This document shows positions 11,583 through 24,460 of a stretch of DNA of 64,000 bases, piece after piece. A program made the translations under genes and the position numbers. Every line of letters starts with the position of its first letter. Positions within the stretch are counted from its first letter, which is position 1. The notes beneath the pieces are model-generated. The model was not told the origin of the DNA, made no database searches, and worked only from the letters and a program-made list of their open reading frames with translations. The stretch comes from Siphlonurus alternatus (taxonomy: Eukaryota; Arthropoda; Insecta; Ephemeroptera; Siphlonuridae): NCBI GenBank assembly GCA_949825025.1, contig OX463781.1, positions 9,364,648 to 9,428,647 of the forward strand, read 5' to 3'.

Positions 11583-14008
11583 ATACAAATATCCTCTCTA
11601 TCATGCAAGGAATGTCAGAGTGAAACACACGAGATCTAGCATAGCGAACAGTGACGGTCGTCACAAATATAATGTAAGTTAACCTTTCAAAATTATAGGT
11701 GATATAATTTATATCCACTCGAGTGATTAAAAAATAGAAAAATACCAAAATATTAAATGTTTTTTACACTTACAGAGAAAATTGTTGTATCATGAGAAAA
11801 TTGAATTTTTAGCAGTTATTATACTCGTACAGTTGGCGTGATTTTAAAGACATAAATTTTTCACTTTTTTAAACTAGCAACTTTCATACTGATGAAAGAT
11901 TGTAATTATCACGAATTTTCAAGCTATATCTTAAAGTCTGTGGATGACATTGCTGCAGTTATTAAAATCTATATTGCTCTTGAAGCAATTAACAAATTGA
12001 AATAAAAACAAGTTGTGAAAAAATTTAAGTATAAATTTAATGTTTTCCTTTTAATTTTATATTTAAATTAGTTGAAATTCACTGTCATAAAGTTTTTTTT
12101 TTTTTTTTAATTAAAGCCTTCATTGTGCACATTAAAAAAAAGGCAAAATATCAATTGTTATTATTCCAAAAAAGATTGGCATGTAAAATGACCTTTTATA
12201 TACCTTTTCAAAATTGATAAATCTCAAATTGTACTGTATATTATTTAAATTTTTCTGTGTGACATTTAATTTATGATATATTAATCAATGAATGCAGAAT
12301 TCGAGCTGTGCATAATATCGTCACGACGCGTTGAATTACAATGGATGATTTAAGTGAGCTCACAAAACAAAGCCACGTAGCTCCCCATAGTTACTGTACA
12401 TAGTTATTGTTGTTTATTGATGGATGGAGGGGGTCGTAATTGTGTTGGCTGATAGGGGAGGCACGGGGGTTGGTATAAATCACAAGCAATGGCGATTTGC
12501 AACATCCGCGCGTCGACGACAACAGCAATGATGACTGAGGGATTGATTCCAACACCCCAGTAACCAAACCATGTTTCAAATTCAATGCTCTATGTTGTAT
12601 GTTTTAACAATTTGTTTATTGTTATTTTAGATACCAAGAATTTATATTCTTTAGTCAAATAAAATATAAAAAATTCAAGCAATAATGTCATAAATCTTAA
12701 ATTTTTTTTTAGTGGATCAACAACTTGTTTTATATTTTAGTGAATTAATTTAAATACTGTTGTATACAATAAACATTTTTGAGTATTTATAAAAAATAAA
12801 ATATTAAATTATAAATCATAACAGTATAAGGCAATTATTTTTTATTTATTAATAAAATCAGTCATTAAATAAAATGAAAATAAAGCTAAAAGAGAATTGC
12901 CACTCCGATTCTGTCATAAAGTTAGTAAATATAAGAGTCCCCTTTTTATTGCGATCGTGATTTAATTAACTCCCTCTGTTGACATCCCCGCCACTGATGC
13001 GAGCCCCACCCCCCCTCCCCCGCACTCTGTGTCGCTATATTTCATGCGAGCGATAAATCTTACGGCTGCGTTGTGTATTGCCAGCGTGCAAGGTAAGCTG
13101 AAAACTACAGGTGCAAAGAAATAACAGATTTTTCTGGTGCAGTCGCTTTTACATTTTTTTTTTCAAATAATATATACGTAAATTATTTCTTTTTTTAAAT
13201 TTGAGACATTGAAGGAATGCAATATACTCTCAATATATAGTTTTAGGTTCATTATAGTTTCAAGAAAACAATTGCAAAGACATAATGCTATGCTATATTA
13301 TATACAGTACTTTTAAAATATATTTCAGTAAAATTTAAGATACAATAAATTAATTTAATTTATTAATTTAAATATGATTTTTTATTTAATTAAAGCTTTG
13401 AAATTCATAGAAACGTGTGTACAAGTACAATGTTTTTAGAACATGCAAGTACACATATTTTGGTTCGCATGTTTTGGTGTTATACTAGACGCAGCCAAAG
13501 TTTCTCTGATATGCAGGTTAATTAGCACAGTACTCATTAGAGACTTCACTTCATTTATCCTGGATAATTAAATTAAAATTATGAACATTGCTGAAGGAAA
13601 AAGAAGCATTGATAGAAGCATCATCCTTGCTCTTATTTTAAAGAAAAATTGGTGATAAAAAAAATCGTTATGTAACATAACTACTATATTACAAAAAGTA
13701 ATAACAACGGTAATTTTTTCTTTATAAGCGAGAACTCCTTCATAAACGTGCATCCCAAACGTAATATCTTATAATTGAATTACCTACACACCACAAAAGC
13801 TTAAATCCAAAATAATTATGTTATTGATACATTATATATAATATGATGAATGTATCATTATGAGAGTGAAAGTGTATTTGTTTCTAAAGGATGTGTATAA
13901 AATCGACGATTTTTACAAGAACTGAACTCTTATCACCAGAATTAACATGAATTTATGTACGTATGACCTGTCTTTTAGAAAGTTCAATAAATTTCTCATT
14001 TCTATGAT

Positions 14009-14044
14009 CTCTCTGAAAAACAAATTCTCTCTGAAAAACAAATT
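14009..14044. repeat. 18-bp direct tandem duplication
   Basis: The unit CTCTCTGAAAAACAAATT occurs twice without a mismatch. Confidence 0.9.
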
Positions 14045-14144
14045 CCATAAAAATAACCTCTATATATATTTAAAATTTTAAGAATAATAATTTTTATGTT
14101 ATTTGCAATAACCTTTATTATACATGTTGTTTCGACATTCTGGG

Positions 14145-14388
14145 GTGTCCCGGCCGTTTGCTGCTGGTAGGCCACCAGTAGGGCAGGCGTGCACGACAAG
14201 TTGCCTACCAGAGCGGGGCGAGGGGCAGCTGCAGTGGCGGGCCGGCAGGCAGGCGGGGGTGGCTTTGACAGGGCGCGTGATGCGCTGCCGCCCCCTGGGA
14301 GGTCGAGGGGGATAATGCGCGGCGTCACGCAACGAGGCGGCCAAGTGGCCCGCGGCAACCCTACGAAGGAAGGGGAAGAACACGATGC

Positions 14389-14416
<28 letters not shown>
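14145..14416 (+). other. GC-rich island ending in a long A tract
   Basis: About 240 bases of very GC-rich, CpG-rich sequence followed directly by an A tract of about 28 bases (14389-14416). Frames are open on both strands, but none resembles a known protein. The sharp join to poly(A) recalls a retroposed RNA. It may equally be a regulatory island beside a chance A tract. Confidence 0.3.
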
Positions 14417-14419
<3 letters not shown>

Positions 14420-16559
14420 AAATGTAGATTTTGTTGCCAGATTTTTTGTTATATTTAAATATTTTATACAATGTTTTTATAATTATTTTTATAAATACAC
14501 TAACTTGTTTTGTAATAAATCATAAATATGATATTTATTTTAAGACAATTTTTTTAGAACATGCATTTTTATTGTCAAACGTATGTTTTTGTTTTCTAAC
14601 ATTTTCGTCAACAAACAATTTGGTTGAATCTATTATGATAATTAGATGTGTAAAAGAAAATGTAAACAAAATCATCATAAAGAAGAATTAGTTGTGAAAC
14701 ATTCAGTAAAGTTGTAGTTATAACACGACTCGGTAATCTGTGTGTACAAGAGACCAGATTACATGTACGGTTCGCCGTCGCTCCCAGCTACTAGGGTGTG
14801 GAGAGGGTTAAGTTAATCTGCAAGTAGGAGGGGGGGCTGCGTGTTCTTCTTATCAGCACTCCGCCGCCCTCCCCACACACGAGCCACCTAGCGTTATCTG
14901 CAGACTTCATTACCAAGCGATCTGCCATGAATACAAAGTAGCAAGAAACACCGCACAACATATCTTTCTTATTCTAATAGCATAGGGGAAAAAGGGGTTT
15001 TGGATTATATAATTTTTATGCTAGAAGCTCATTTAATGAATACGTGTGCCATTATATTTCCTTGTAACCAAAGATTTTTCAACCTTTAAAAATACAGAGA
15101 TTATTACAAGATAAATGTTATTTTACGTCATTTATACTTAATTAAACTAACATTTGAATTCTGCTTGTATTCAATTGCTGCCTAGGGTAAAATTCTCTAT
15201 TTAGAATAAATGGTAAAATTATATTACACTGCAGCAATAATACTTATGACTTATATAATATTTGAATATAGTTTTTAAATTGTTTCATTAAAACTCTAAA
15301 AGATACATTTTATAACGAGGGTCAGAGATTCTATTTTCTATTTAAAACTATTCTCTTTTGTTTTTTTGTCTTTGAATATTTTTTTTTCTGAATATCATAA
15401 CAAGAAATGCACCCTCATCACGAAAGAAGTAAAGGAAGTGGGATTTGAATTCGGCCTGTGACAGAAGAGAGAGTAGTTAGGGATGAGAATGAGAAGGAGG
15501 AGCCACGACGAGGGTTGAAAATTTTACCCTCCTCACTTGCCGCCTCGCTCTTGCCTTGGCTCAGTTTCCGGTCTCAAGCAGAGCACAAAGCTACTTCCGG
15601 AGCCATGGACCACTCTCCTCTCTCTCTCTCTCTTGTATCTTTCTCTGCAACCACCGTGAACCTCCTCCTACTACTCAGATCCCCTAGCTAACACATCATA
15701 TGATATTTCTGCTTGTGGGGGTTACTAGAAAGTATATAATATTATATCAGATCAGATACTGTTGTTAGTTATAATATGGAGAAATCTAATGATCAAAATC
15801 TGAAGGCTATAATCAATTTTCAATACATAAAAAAAAGTTACATTTGTGTGTTATTATTTATTTTATTTTTGCCGTGGGATATTTTTTTCAACAAAATTTA
15901 CAGTAAATTGGAGAAGAATTGAGAGAGAAAAAAAAAATCAGGTCATTATATTTCATATATAAAATGAATCGTTTATATTTGTTTTTTCAAAGGTGTGAAA
16001 ACTTTTCTCGTTATTTTTTTTATCTGCATCTGTATTTTACTTTCATAATTGAGCATTTATTCTAAATTCCTTTCATTGCATACCATAACCATATATAATA
16101 TTTATGTGTACGCATAATAATAGAGTATATATACATGTTCTATATTCTTATACATGACACGATGTATTATATAATCATACATTGAATGCAATATCGATAA
16201 GAGATTTAAAAGACAGCATCTGAGCAACCGAAGGAGGTTAATTGTTTAAAAAAAAAAATAGGAACAAAAAATTGGACTGAATGATAAATTAGATTATTAT
16301 AATTGAATGACGAATTCGTAATTTTGCATGAAAAACACACAATTACAAAAAAAAAATTAATTATTTACAAATTTTTAGTATCATTACATGTAAAGAAGGA
16401 TTGTATCAATATACAACACAAAATTAAAATATCATGAATAAAATTACACAAAAAGAAGTGCGTATAACAAAAACATACTCGAGTTATAACACGTGGCTTA
16501 ATATTACAATTATAGTTTAGATGTAATATTCTCTCGAACCATTAATTCACTGGTCGTAG
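14417..16559. other. Gene-free AT-rich DNA
   Basis: I see no gene. Balanced-composition patches lie at about 14735-14910 and 15430-15690 (the latter with a CT-rich stretch), possibly regulatory. Confidence 0.55.
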
Positions 16560-16770
16560 TATGGAACAGAGAGAGATCGACATGCACGCGTTCGCCATTA
16601 CTGGCTGCGAGTGGCTGCTGCTGCATGCCGTGCGCGCGTGGCTGCATCGCTGCATGCTTATTGTTGCACTGCATGAGGTCGCATTGTTGCAACGGAGAGC
16701 TAGGCAGTATTGTTGCCCGCTGATGTGTGCAGTCGCGCCCCGCCCAGAGCCTCAAGCAAAGCAAACAAAC
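16560..16770. promoter_or_regulatory. CpG-rich island
   Basis: A GC-rich patch with repeated GCATG/TGCATGC and TTGTTGC words in AT-rich DNA. Several frames are open but without protein-like features. The function is unknown. Confidence 0.25.
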
Positions 16771-17194
16771 AATACAAGCATCACAATCGCCTAATTATAC
16801 ACTCGCGAAACATATTGTTCTCTAATACAATACGAATTAACAAACAAAATTTTGTATTGTATTGTTTTGAGTATTTTCTTTTTTATACAAAATAACGAAA
16901 TGTATGTTTACGGGAAAATTGTATGTAGGAAACGCTATGCTCTTGTACACAATAAACATTAAGAATAATACATTTTTTTTATAAATCCCGTAATGAATAA
17001 AATTTCGTGATAATTAATCAAACCAGTTCACATTCACCAATAAGACAGTAATATTGTTAAATATTAAATTACTGTACATTACTGACTTCTAACTACTAAC
17101 ATGAAGCATTTTTATTGACTTTAGACCCAAAATTTGCATTTTATCGTTGCATTAATTTGACAAGCCCATTGTTTTGAGTTATTTTATTGAGGGC

Positions 17195-17365
17195 ATAAAG
17201 CGAGTCGGCACATAAAGACGCTGTGGCGGCTTGGCGCGCGTTCAATTCGGAAACGTCTTGCATACGAAGATGGCGCTGCGGTTGCCACGACGGACAACCA
17301 GATGGGACCAGCTGGAGAGGGCGGGCAAAAAGGAGGGCGTGTTTCAAGCAGAACTGACAAGTGAG
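17195..17365 (+). promoter_or_regulatory. CpG-rich island with YY1/Pho-type motif
   Basis: It contains AAGATGGCGCTGCGG (17267-17281), which includes the AAGATGGCG core bound by YY1/Pleiohomeotic proteins. It is followed by a good donor-like GTGAGT after TGACAA. It could be an untranslated exon or a regulatory island. Confidence 0.3.
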
Positions 17366-17449
17366 TAAATAGTACTGACAGAAAATTTGGAAGTTAAGTC
17401 GTATTACCTTTTTTTGTAAACATTGCGCACCATGCTGAAGTGCACTCCA

Positions 17450-17640
17450 ACAGTTAATAAATGTCCACTTTGCTATAACATCTTGCCTCGAGGCTGGTCA
17501 AATTGTCCAGCACACGTTACATAATTATAGGAGCAATTAGGTGATATTTCAAGCCTTGAGGCTCAGTTTTGAGGATAAGCAGGTTACCTAATTTCCCGGC
17601 TTGATGATTTAAGACCATGAAGAAATGTACGGACATTGAC
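17450..17640. promoter_or_regulatory. Candidate conserved non-coding block
   Basis: Balanced-composition, non-repetitive sequence with a repeated GCCTYGAGGCT word (near 17485 and 17555) and AATTAGGTGAT / GGTTACCTAATT. No coding frame. Regulatory role inferred only. Confidence 0.2.
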
Positions 17641-18339
17641 TTTTATAATCAAACACATTTTTTTGTCACTTTTCTAAATTATTAAATTAATATTATACTA
17701 TTTTTACAGACTAACTTTGTAGAACTTTGAAAATACTTTGTATACATTGTATACATGAGCCTTTTATTGGCAGATTGCGTGATGTATAATTTGACAAGAA
17801 TAAATTGCTTCTAGCTGCTTATGATAGGTTATTTAAATGGAAAATTCAAGTAAAAAAACATCTAGCTCAGTTCGTTTTCAGTGTTAAAAATATCTCGATT
17901 TCTATAATAGAAGCTTGCCAATAGAATATCCACATCATGAATCTTATTCTTAATAAGTCTATAATACTTTAGACAAATTAATTGTAATACATTTAAAAAG
18001 CAGCCCTTCCACAATTTACATAATTATGATTACCGTTTACTTGCATATACGCAACATAAAAATATGCATGAATCTATTGCAGTAAAAAACCCATGTTACT
18101 CCCCCATTTAAAACAACAACAATTGATTTCAGATATTTTTTTGTATATTTTCCGTCATGGCACTCTCTTTGATTTTCTTTACATAAAAGATCTATATGTC
18201 TTTTGGGTCGATCTAAATGTAGACAACAGAATTTGTTCTATTTTGTTTTGCATCTTTAGAGTTTACCTGTAACTCTCATAAAAAAATAAAAATAAAAAAG
18301 TTCTACTTTGACAAACCCGATGACATCACACGAAAGTTT

Positions 18340-18545
18340 GACTGAGGCAAGTTTAACATCCCCGCGAGGCCGCAACAAGATGGCGCTGCGGAACTTTGCT
18401 CGGAAGCGGCGGGTTTCCTGTCGCGGGAAGAGCGGCCGACGCTGCCGGGATTTCTGGGCCGCACGAGCCCCGTTCCTGGCGCACGCAACCCGCACCACCT
18501 ACCTCCTGCCGCCATGCCACCTGCAGCACCGTACAAGCAACATCG
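18340..18545. promoter_or_regulatory. CpG-rich island with second YY1/Pho-type motif
   Basis: A very GC-rich patch carrying the same 15-mer as at 17267, here at 18377-18391. Short open frames run through it on both strands but look like composition artefacts. Confidence 0.3.
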
Positions 18546-21500
18546 ATCGCAACAACTGTGTGTTTTCGTCGTATTTATAGCAGCTATATTGGAAGGAGAC
18601 TGTTGCAATATGTGAAGGAAACTGATAAATATTTCACAAAATGAATAACATTTTTGCGTTTGAAAATTAAATTGGAAGATATTATTAATCATATTGTTTT
18701 GTAATTGCAATGGGAATTGTAGTTATTAGAGGTTTCGTACATAATAAAATTATTAGAGCCTACTACTACAATATTTGAATGGGGGATTATGGGGGGGGGG
18801 AGGGGAAGGGTACTGCATGCGCAGTGCTTTGAAGTAAAATAATTTTGAATTTTATGATTTTCGGTACTACGTTATTATGGTAATTAATGTAGTTATGAGT
18901 GCCATTAAAGTGGCATCTCTTTTTAAATTACAAAAAAAAAAAAAAAAAAAAAAAAACGTAATATTATCGAAATTAATGTGACAGATTTGTAACTAATTTG
19001 AGATTTTATAGTAAAGTCATTTAAGTGTACATTTAACTCCCGACCTATAAAAAGCTCAAAAACAATTTTCAATAAAATTTTATAAGTTTGCATTTTACAT
19101 CCTTTTAAACGAGTTGATGACTCAGTAAATATTTTCAATCAAAATCTAATTAAAATTGACATTAATTAAGGATGTTTATGGGCCGGTGTGGGTGGTCTAG
19201 GGCGGCGACTTCACACCTTTTAACCCTCCGCGGCGGATCACTAATGATGATCGATAGTGCACACCAGGCATGTGCAAGTGCAGACAGCTGCAACTCGGGC
19301 GTGAATGCGTTGTTCACTAGATTGATTTTTTGTTAGTGATTTCGTTTATGATATGCAGTCAACAATATATACCAGCAGAAGCTTATATAATATTTTATGG
19401 TGAGGCTGTACATAACAATGTAAAAATAAATGTTTGAAAATCAGAGAGCCCAGAATTTATTAGATTATTGCTGATTTTTAATGTCTAAACCATCAACCAT
19501 CATAGAAGCATCTCCTGTATTGATATATACTGAAATTAATCCTATAATACGTTTTTACTGAAAAAAATGACTATTTTTTTAAAGTTGATAATTTTAACTT
19601 TTTTTTTTTTGTATTTTTCCCACTCCTGAAATCTTTCAAGATTTTTCTTCCAAAATTGGACCTTATTTCCTCATTAAAGTAAAAAGCGGAGTTCATAAAC
19701 AGTTAAGCACCATATTATTTCTGTACTGTAAATATTTTATATTGAGTTAAAGTTCTAGCATGCAAATAAACTTCAAAATTAACGAAATGTTAATAGGCCT
19801 CTACTAAAAAAAAAAAAAAAAGGGAAAATAAATGGTTACCATTTATGTTGACGATCTCTTTTATGTATCCCAACTAAACTATTTCTCTTTATTTAGACTT
19901 GCACCATCTTGCAGTGTCCGTTGGCTCGGAATGAGTTATCATTTTCGCTCAATTAAGTTTGGAACGTGTGCCGTAAGAAGGCATGATACCTCCTCGGACC
20001 CCACTAGGGGGAGTTTGGTCCTGCACTGGCGTGGTACTTTCCCTCTGACCGGCCAGACGGATCAAACTGCAGGGGAGATCAGTTACAAAGCTAATTTAGT
20101 GGAATCGTTCAAAAAGAAACATCGGGGTGTTTTATGTTCGTATAGCAGACGGTATAAATACTTAAACAAAGATCCAACAACTGATTTCTTATAACTATAC
20201 TCCAATAATCGTTATAGTTTTACATTTTTATTCTTCTTCTCAGTTAAAAGACAATTAAAATTTTATTATTTATGATGAAGATTTTATCGTGTGAATTAAT
20301 AGTTGACACAAAGTTTAATTTACAATTTTGACATTTATTGATAACAATTTAATTTAATACACTCGATAAAGTCTACTTTTTGTCTGTTACTCTCTTTTTT
20401 TATATATATAAATTTTCGTTTAAAGAAATTTGAACTTTTAATCCCGTGTTGATGGACGTATTGAAATAAAATTCTAAAACTATTTTATTTTAACGTATAG
20501 CAAATTAATAGATTAGATTCTCAAATATATTTGAAAAGTTTTAGGTATTATACGTACAGTACATTACATATTTCTAGAATAGAAAAAAAAAACTACTCTA
20601 TCTTTTTGCATGGAATGTTGATTTGTTATGGAGTACATATTTCCCTGAGGTACTTCAATATGATGTAAAGCTGCACATGTTACGGACAAAAAAGTGCAAT
20701 TGAAAGTTTCCCGCGCCACCGCTACCGGTCCGGGGTTCACGTCCTTCCTGCGAGCTCACCGCTTGGCCAGAACCTTTGTTCGTAATGACGCCACTTAGAG
20801 CCTTATGGCGTAGCTACCCGTGATGGTGCAACAGTAATTATAGCTTGCAACACTTGATCGTGTTTTATCTCTCGAGAGAGACCAAATGTCGCGGCGCAAC
20901 CTCAAAACAAAGCAACAGTCAATGCAGTCAAGTGCTCATTGTAATAAAAATGTTTTGTAGAATTGACAGATTCAATAGTTCTTCAACTGTTTCGACTAGT
21001 TCGCATCTGTTATCAAGTATCAAATTATTAATCTTGGTTTATTGTTCATCAGATATTTATACTTGAATTATTTTTATTAAGTATTGTTGTATTGATGGGA
21101 AAATCTGATAGAATAATATAAGTACTGCGTGTAGAAATTGAAACTCGTTTTATAAAAGTCACTTCATTAATAATTCTTGACATTGTATGTCTTATATTGT
21201 CATATTATATAGAAGAATATAATTATATTGTAATTTAATTCAAAAATGTAGTTCATGCTTTAAATGAACCCAATTATTTTACTGTATATATGTAATATGT
21301 ATGTTTTTTTCTGCAATTTAAGGAAAATTTTCATATTAGATTTTCTTTTATTATTAATTACTTCAATTTGCATGTATATAAAAAATCACCACGGTTAAGG
21401 TTTAGCAATATAATTATTGCGAGTATTCTTTTTTTTTTTTTTTTTTTTTTAGATTAGTCCGCACTTATGATAAAATAAATAAATTACTGTACCCAATACT

Positions 21501-23806
21501 ATTAAACGAGAAAATTTACATATATCAGCTACTAAATATATTTCTCTGTCCAAAATCAAAGTTAAAATACAACACAGAAAATTCTCCTGGTATATAGTTC
21601 AAAATACACGGAGGGCTGTGGGAAGATTTACAAGTTTTGTAAATGGACACTTTCAAGAACTTTTTTACTACAGTCTTTGGGACATTTTAGCACAGTAGGA
21701 CAAAAGTACTCATTGCAAGGGTACACTCCTCACCTTGGAACTTTTATCTCACCAATAAATGAAAATAACAACGAGTTTAAAAAAATATAGAAAAATTAAT
21801 ATTGAAGCCAAATTTTCGCGAATGATATTTTTCACGTTGACTTTACAATTTTGAGTTTGATTAAATATATTTTCAACAAATGAGTAACAGAAAAAGTGTT
21901 GTCGACAGTTGAAAATTTAATTTTAACGGTTAGTATTTAATTTTTACACTTTGCTTTTCTAATTATTAATACAAGTGTATTTTTTTACTTTTTAATGTCA
22001 AAAGATAATTTTAATTTTAATGAAAAACTTTGTTAAAAACTTAAATTTAAAAAATTACACAATTCCAAGTTAAAATTAAAAAATATATATAAAATAATAT
22101 AATAATTTTTTCTTGGAATTAAGCCATACGTAATATATTTACACACAGTTGAACACTATAGTTTCTGGTACATTTTATTTTGCTGAGAAGTCATAACACC
22201 TCCATCATCTTAACGGCGGTACTGGAGGGCGGACTGCCCGGGGTAGCGTTCTCCACAGCATCTCGCGGAACGACGAGGTAAATAAAAAAGAGTAAGATAT
22301 GGAGTGAACCAACTGTATATACACTAGCAAGAGTTAAGACTTTCAATAAAGGAAGGAGCCTTTTATAGGGAAATTATGCCAATATGAACTATTCAGGATT
22401 TCCTAGATTAAGTTGCGTTCCTTCCTAGCTTCCCTTGTAAGGGGATATATAAGATGGCGCTTGCTTGCTTGCTTTGGTACTATATATACTACTACTTCTT
22501 TATAGAATAGTAGTAGGGGTATGTTATATTCTGGGCTTCTTGCCATGTAACGAAAAACACATAAGATAATATAAAAAAAACACAGAACACGCATACACGT
22601 AAACCTAGATTTTACATATTATTATTATTATTATTATAATATTCTTGGCTCTTAACATTGTTATGTCATGAATATGTAGTATTATAAAAAATGTATAGCA
22701 AGAATTTAATTTTAATTACTTAACCAAAATATTTAATTATGCATAACAAATTTAATGTTTTTAATAATTTGAAATATTATAAAATATTTTAAAACTGATG
22801 TTGTATTTTTTTTTTAAATATTAACAAAATGTATTATATTGGCTTGAATTCAGAATTCAATCTGTACAGTCAGCAAGCTATTTTAATTAATAATTTATTA
22901 ACAATATTAATTTAAATTATTTTAGATTTTACTAACTATTACTTGGAAGAACAAATTTAATGAAATATTCTACTGCCACATTTGAAAATGAAAGACTTGA
23001 GATAATGGTAAAATAACTTTATGAGTTATGGTAGAACGGTTCCCTCAATTACTGGGAATTAGCGGCACTTTCATCGTCAAAACGCCTCTTTTTTCGTACG
23101 ATCGGACACGCCCTGCCCTGCAGCCTCTGAAAGAGGTTTTAATTCAACCTAGAGGTTCCTCATCAGCATAACTAAGGACGAATAAAATTATTATAATATC
23201 TTAATTTCATTATCTTGGTTTATTAGTTGAATGAATTTTGAGTCTTGAAATGTACATTGACTTGAGAATTGAGAAAATAATGTTGCAAAATTTGTAACCT
23301 CTCTAGAAATTCTATACAATCTCTTCGTACTTTTGCTGTAGTCCACTGCAGGTTTTATAGCCTGTTATATACAGCAAACAGGCCTCTGTATCGACCGCAA
23401 TCAGAATAGCCTTTTCGTATGTGTACACTGCAGGTAGAAGATCCCCAGTAGTAGGAGGGAATGGTTAACATATATTTATGTCTATTATTTATTATTTACG
23501 TCTAATGTGTTTTGTTTGAAATTAATAAGAACGATATGTGTGCTAAAATTTGAGCTGTCTCAAAGAAATGTCTTCGTATATACTCCTCACTCCTCGTTCT
23601 CCATTTGCATGTACTGGTTCACACACAACATTATTTTACGCAACGTAAACCATTTAATATAAATCAAAATTAAAACTGGAGCAATAGAATTAACAACAAA
23701 AGCTATACCTTTCAGGTGTATTGCGATTGTGTTTTGTGTTTTTAATTGAAAAGAAAAAGATATGAGACACTGATATTTTCTTTAATAAAAAATGATCTTT
23801 ACAATA
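18546..23806. other. Gene-free AT-rich DNA with islands
   Basis: No coding sequence is supported. GC-richer patches lie at about 19180-19320, 19900-20110 (with a CTCF-like site at 20001), 20690-20900 and 22190-22280. There is a G10 tract at 18791 and T/A tracts at about 18931 and 21430. Confidence 0.55.
20001..20013. promoter_or_regulatory. CTCF-like motif
   Basis: CCACTAGGGGGAG matches the CTCF core CCASYAGRKGGCR with one mismatch. It sits in a balanced-composition block. Binding is inferred from the motif only. Confidence 0.3.
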
Positions 23807-24129
23807 AAGGACAACCAATTTTTGTTGTATATTTTTAGATAGAGAACCTCGAGTTTTGTATTGTCATTTTTTTTTCCCCAGATTTCTTTTTAACCCTCTA
23901 ATTAAAACCCTCAAACTCGACAGGAAATACGCTGTGACGTCATAGTCATGCAACGTCATTCCCTATGCTTGCGTGTTAAATATTTGCATGATTATGACGT
24001 CATAGCGTTTTGCAGCACGATTTGAACTTATTTGAAGGATGTTAGAGGGTTCAAAACAATCTGAAAAAATACATAACTCGAGGTCCTCTATCCAAATTTG
24101 CAACAGAAAAAGTCATGAAGGTTGTCCAT
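23807..24129. mobile_element. Probable MITE, diverged relative of family A
   Basis: The left end AGGACAACCAATTTTTGTTG and the right end CAACAGAAAAAG...GGTTGTCC are imperfect inverted repeats. Inner arms carry AGATAGAGAACCTCGAG versus CTCGAGGTCCTCTATC, and AACCCTCTAA versus TTAGAGGGTT. The size and the GGACAAC end resemble family A. The core holds two TGACGTCA sites in an inverted arrangement. No coding capacity. Confidence 0.65.
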
Positions 24130-24189
24130 TGAAGTCGTTTGTCTTGTACTGCATCGTTCGGTCTCGTAAATAACACCACGTTTTTTTTA

Positions 24190-24460
24190 TTGTTTTTCAC
24201 TTAAGTACATAAACAGCTTCACTGGCACTGTCTGATATCAGGCCAGGTTCTAGATCGTATCCTGAGTTTAAATTACCTGAGAGCACCCCAAGTGAACGAT
24301 TTAAGTGGCAGCGATGCGATGAAGTGTAAAACGTCCTTCTTTTCTCAGAGCGCGCAACTTTTTTTGTGCTGCGGATTTAAAAGGAAACGTCAATGGGCTC
24401 ATAAAGAATGTTAAGTGACAATTCTTTACCGGACTTCCACTGCAAATTTGTTTCACTTAC
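24190..24460. promoter_or_regulatory. Candidate enhancer, NK2-type site cluster
   Basis: Within about 260 bases there are CACTTAAG (24198), CAAGTGAA (about 24290), TTAAGTGG (24301), TTAAGTGAC (24411) and CACTTAC (about 24454), all fitting the NK-2 homeodomain core YAAGTG. The block is GC-richer than its surroundings and has no coding frame. Confidence 0.3.

Larger units (their letters stand above)
10640..14144. other. Gene-free AT-rich DNA with small islands
   Basis: No convincing coding sequence. It contains a C11 tract at 11350, a G16 tract at 11567, GC-richer patches at about 12300-12570 and 12950-13100, and a perfect 18-bp direct tandem pair at 14009-14044. Confidence 0.6.

Noticed and set aside
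18303..18710. Open frames on both strands over the 18.3-18.5 kb island
   Set aside because: Arg/Pro-rich translations expected from GC-rich DNA. No splice context or recognisable domain.
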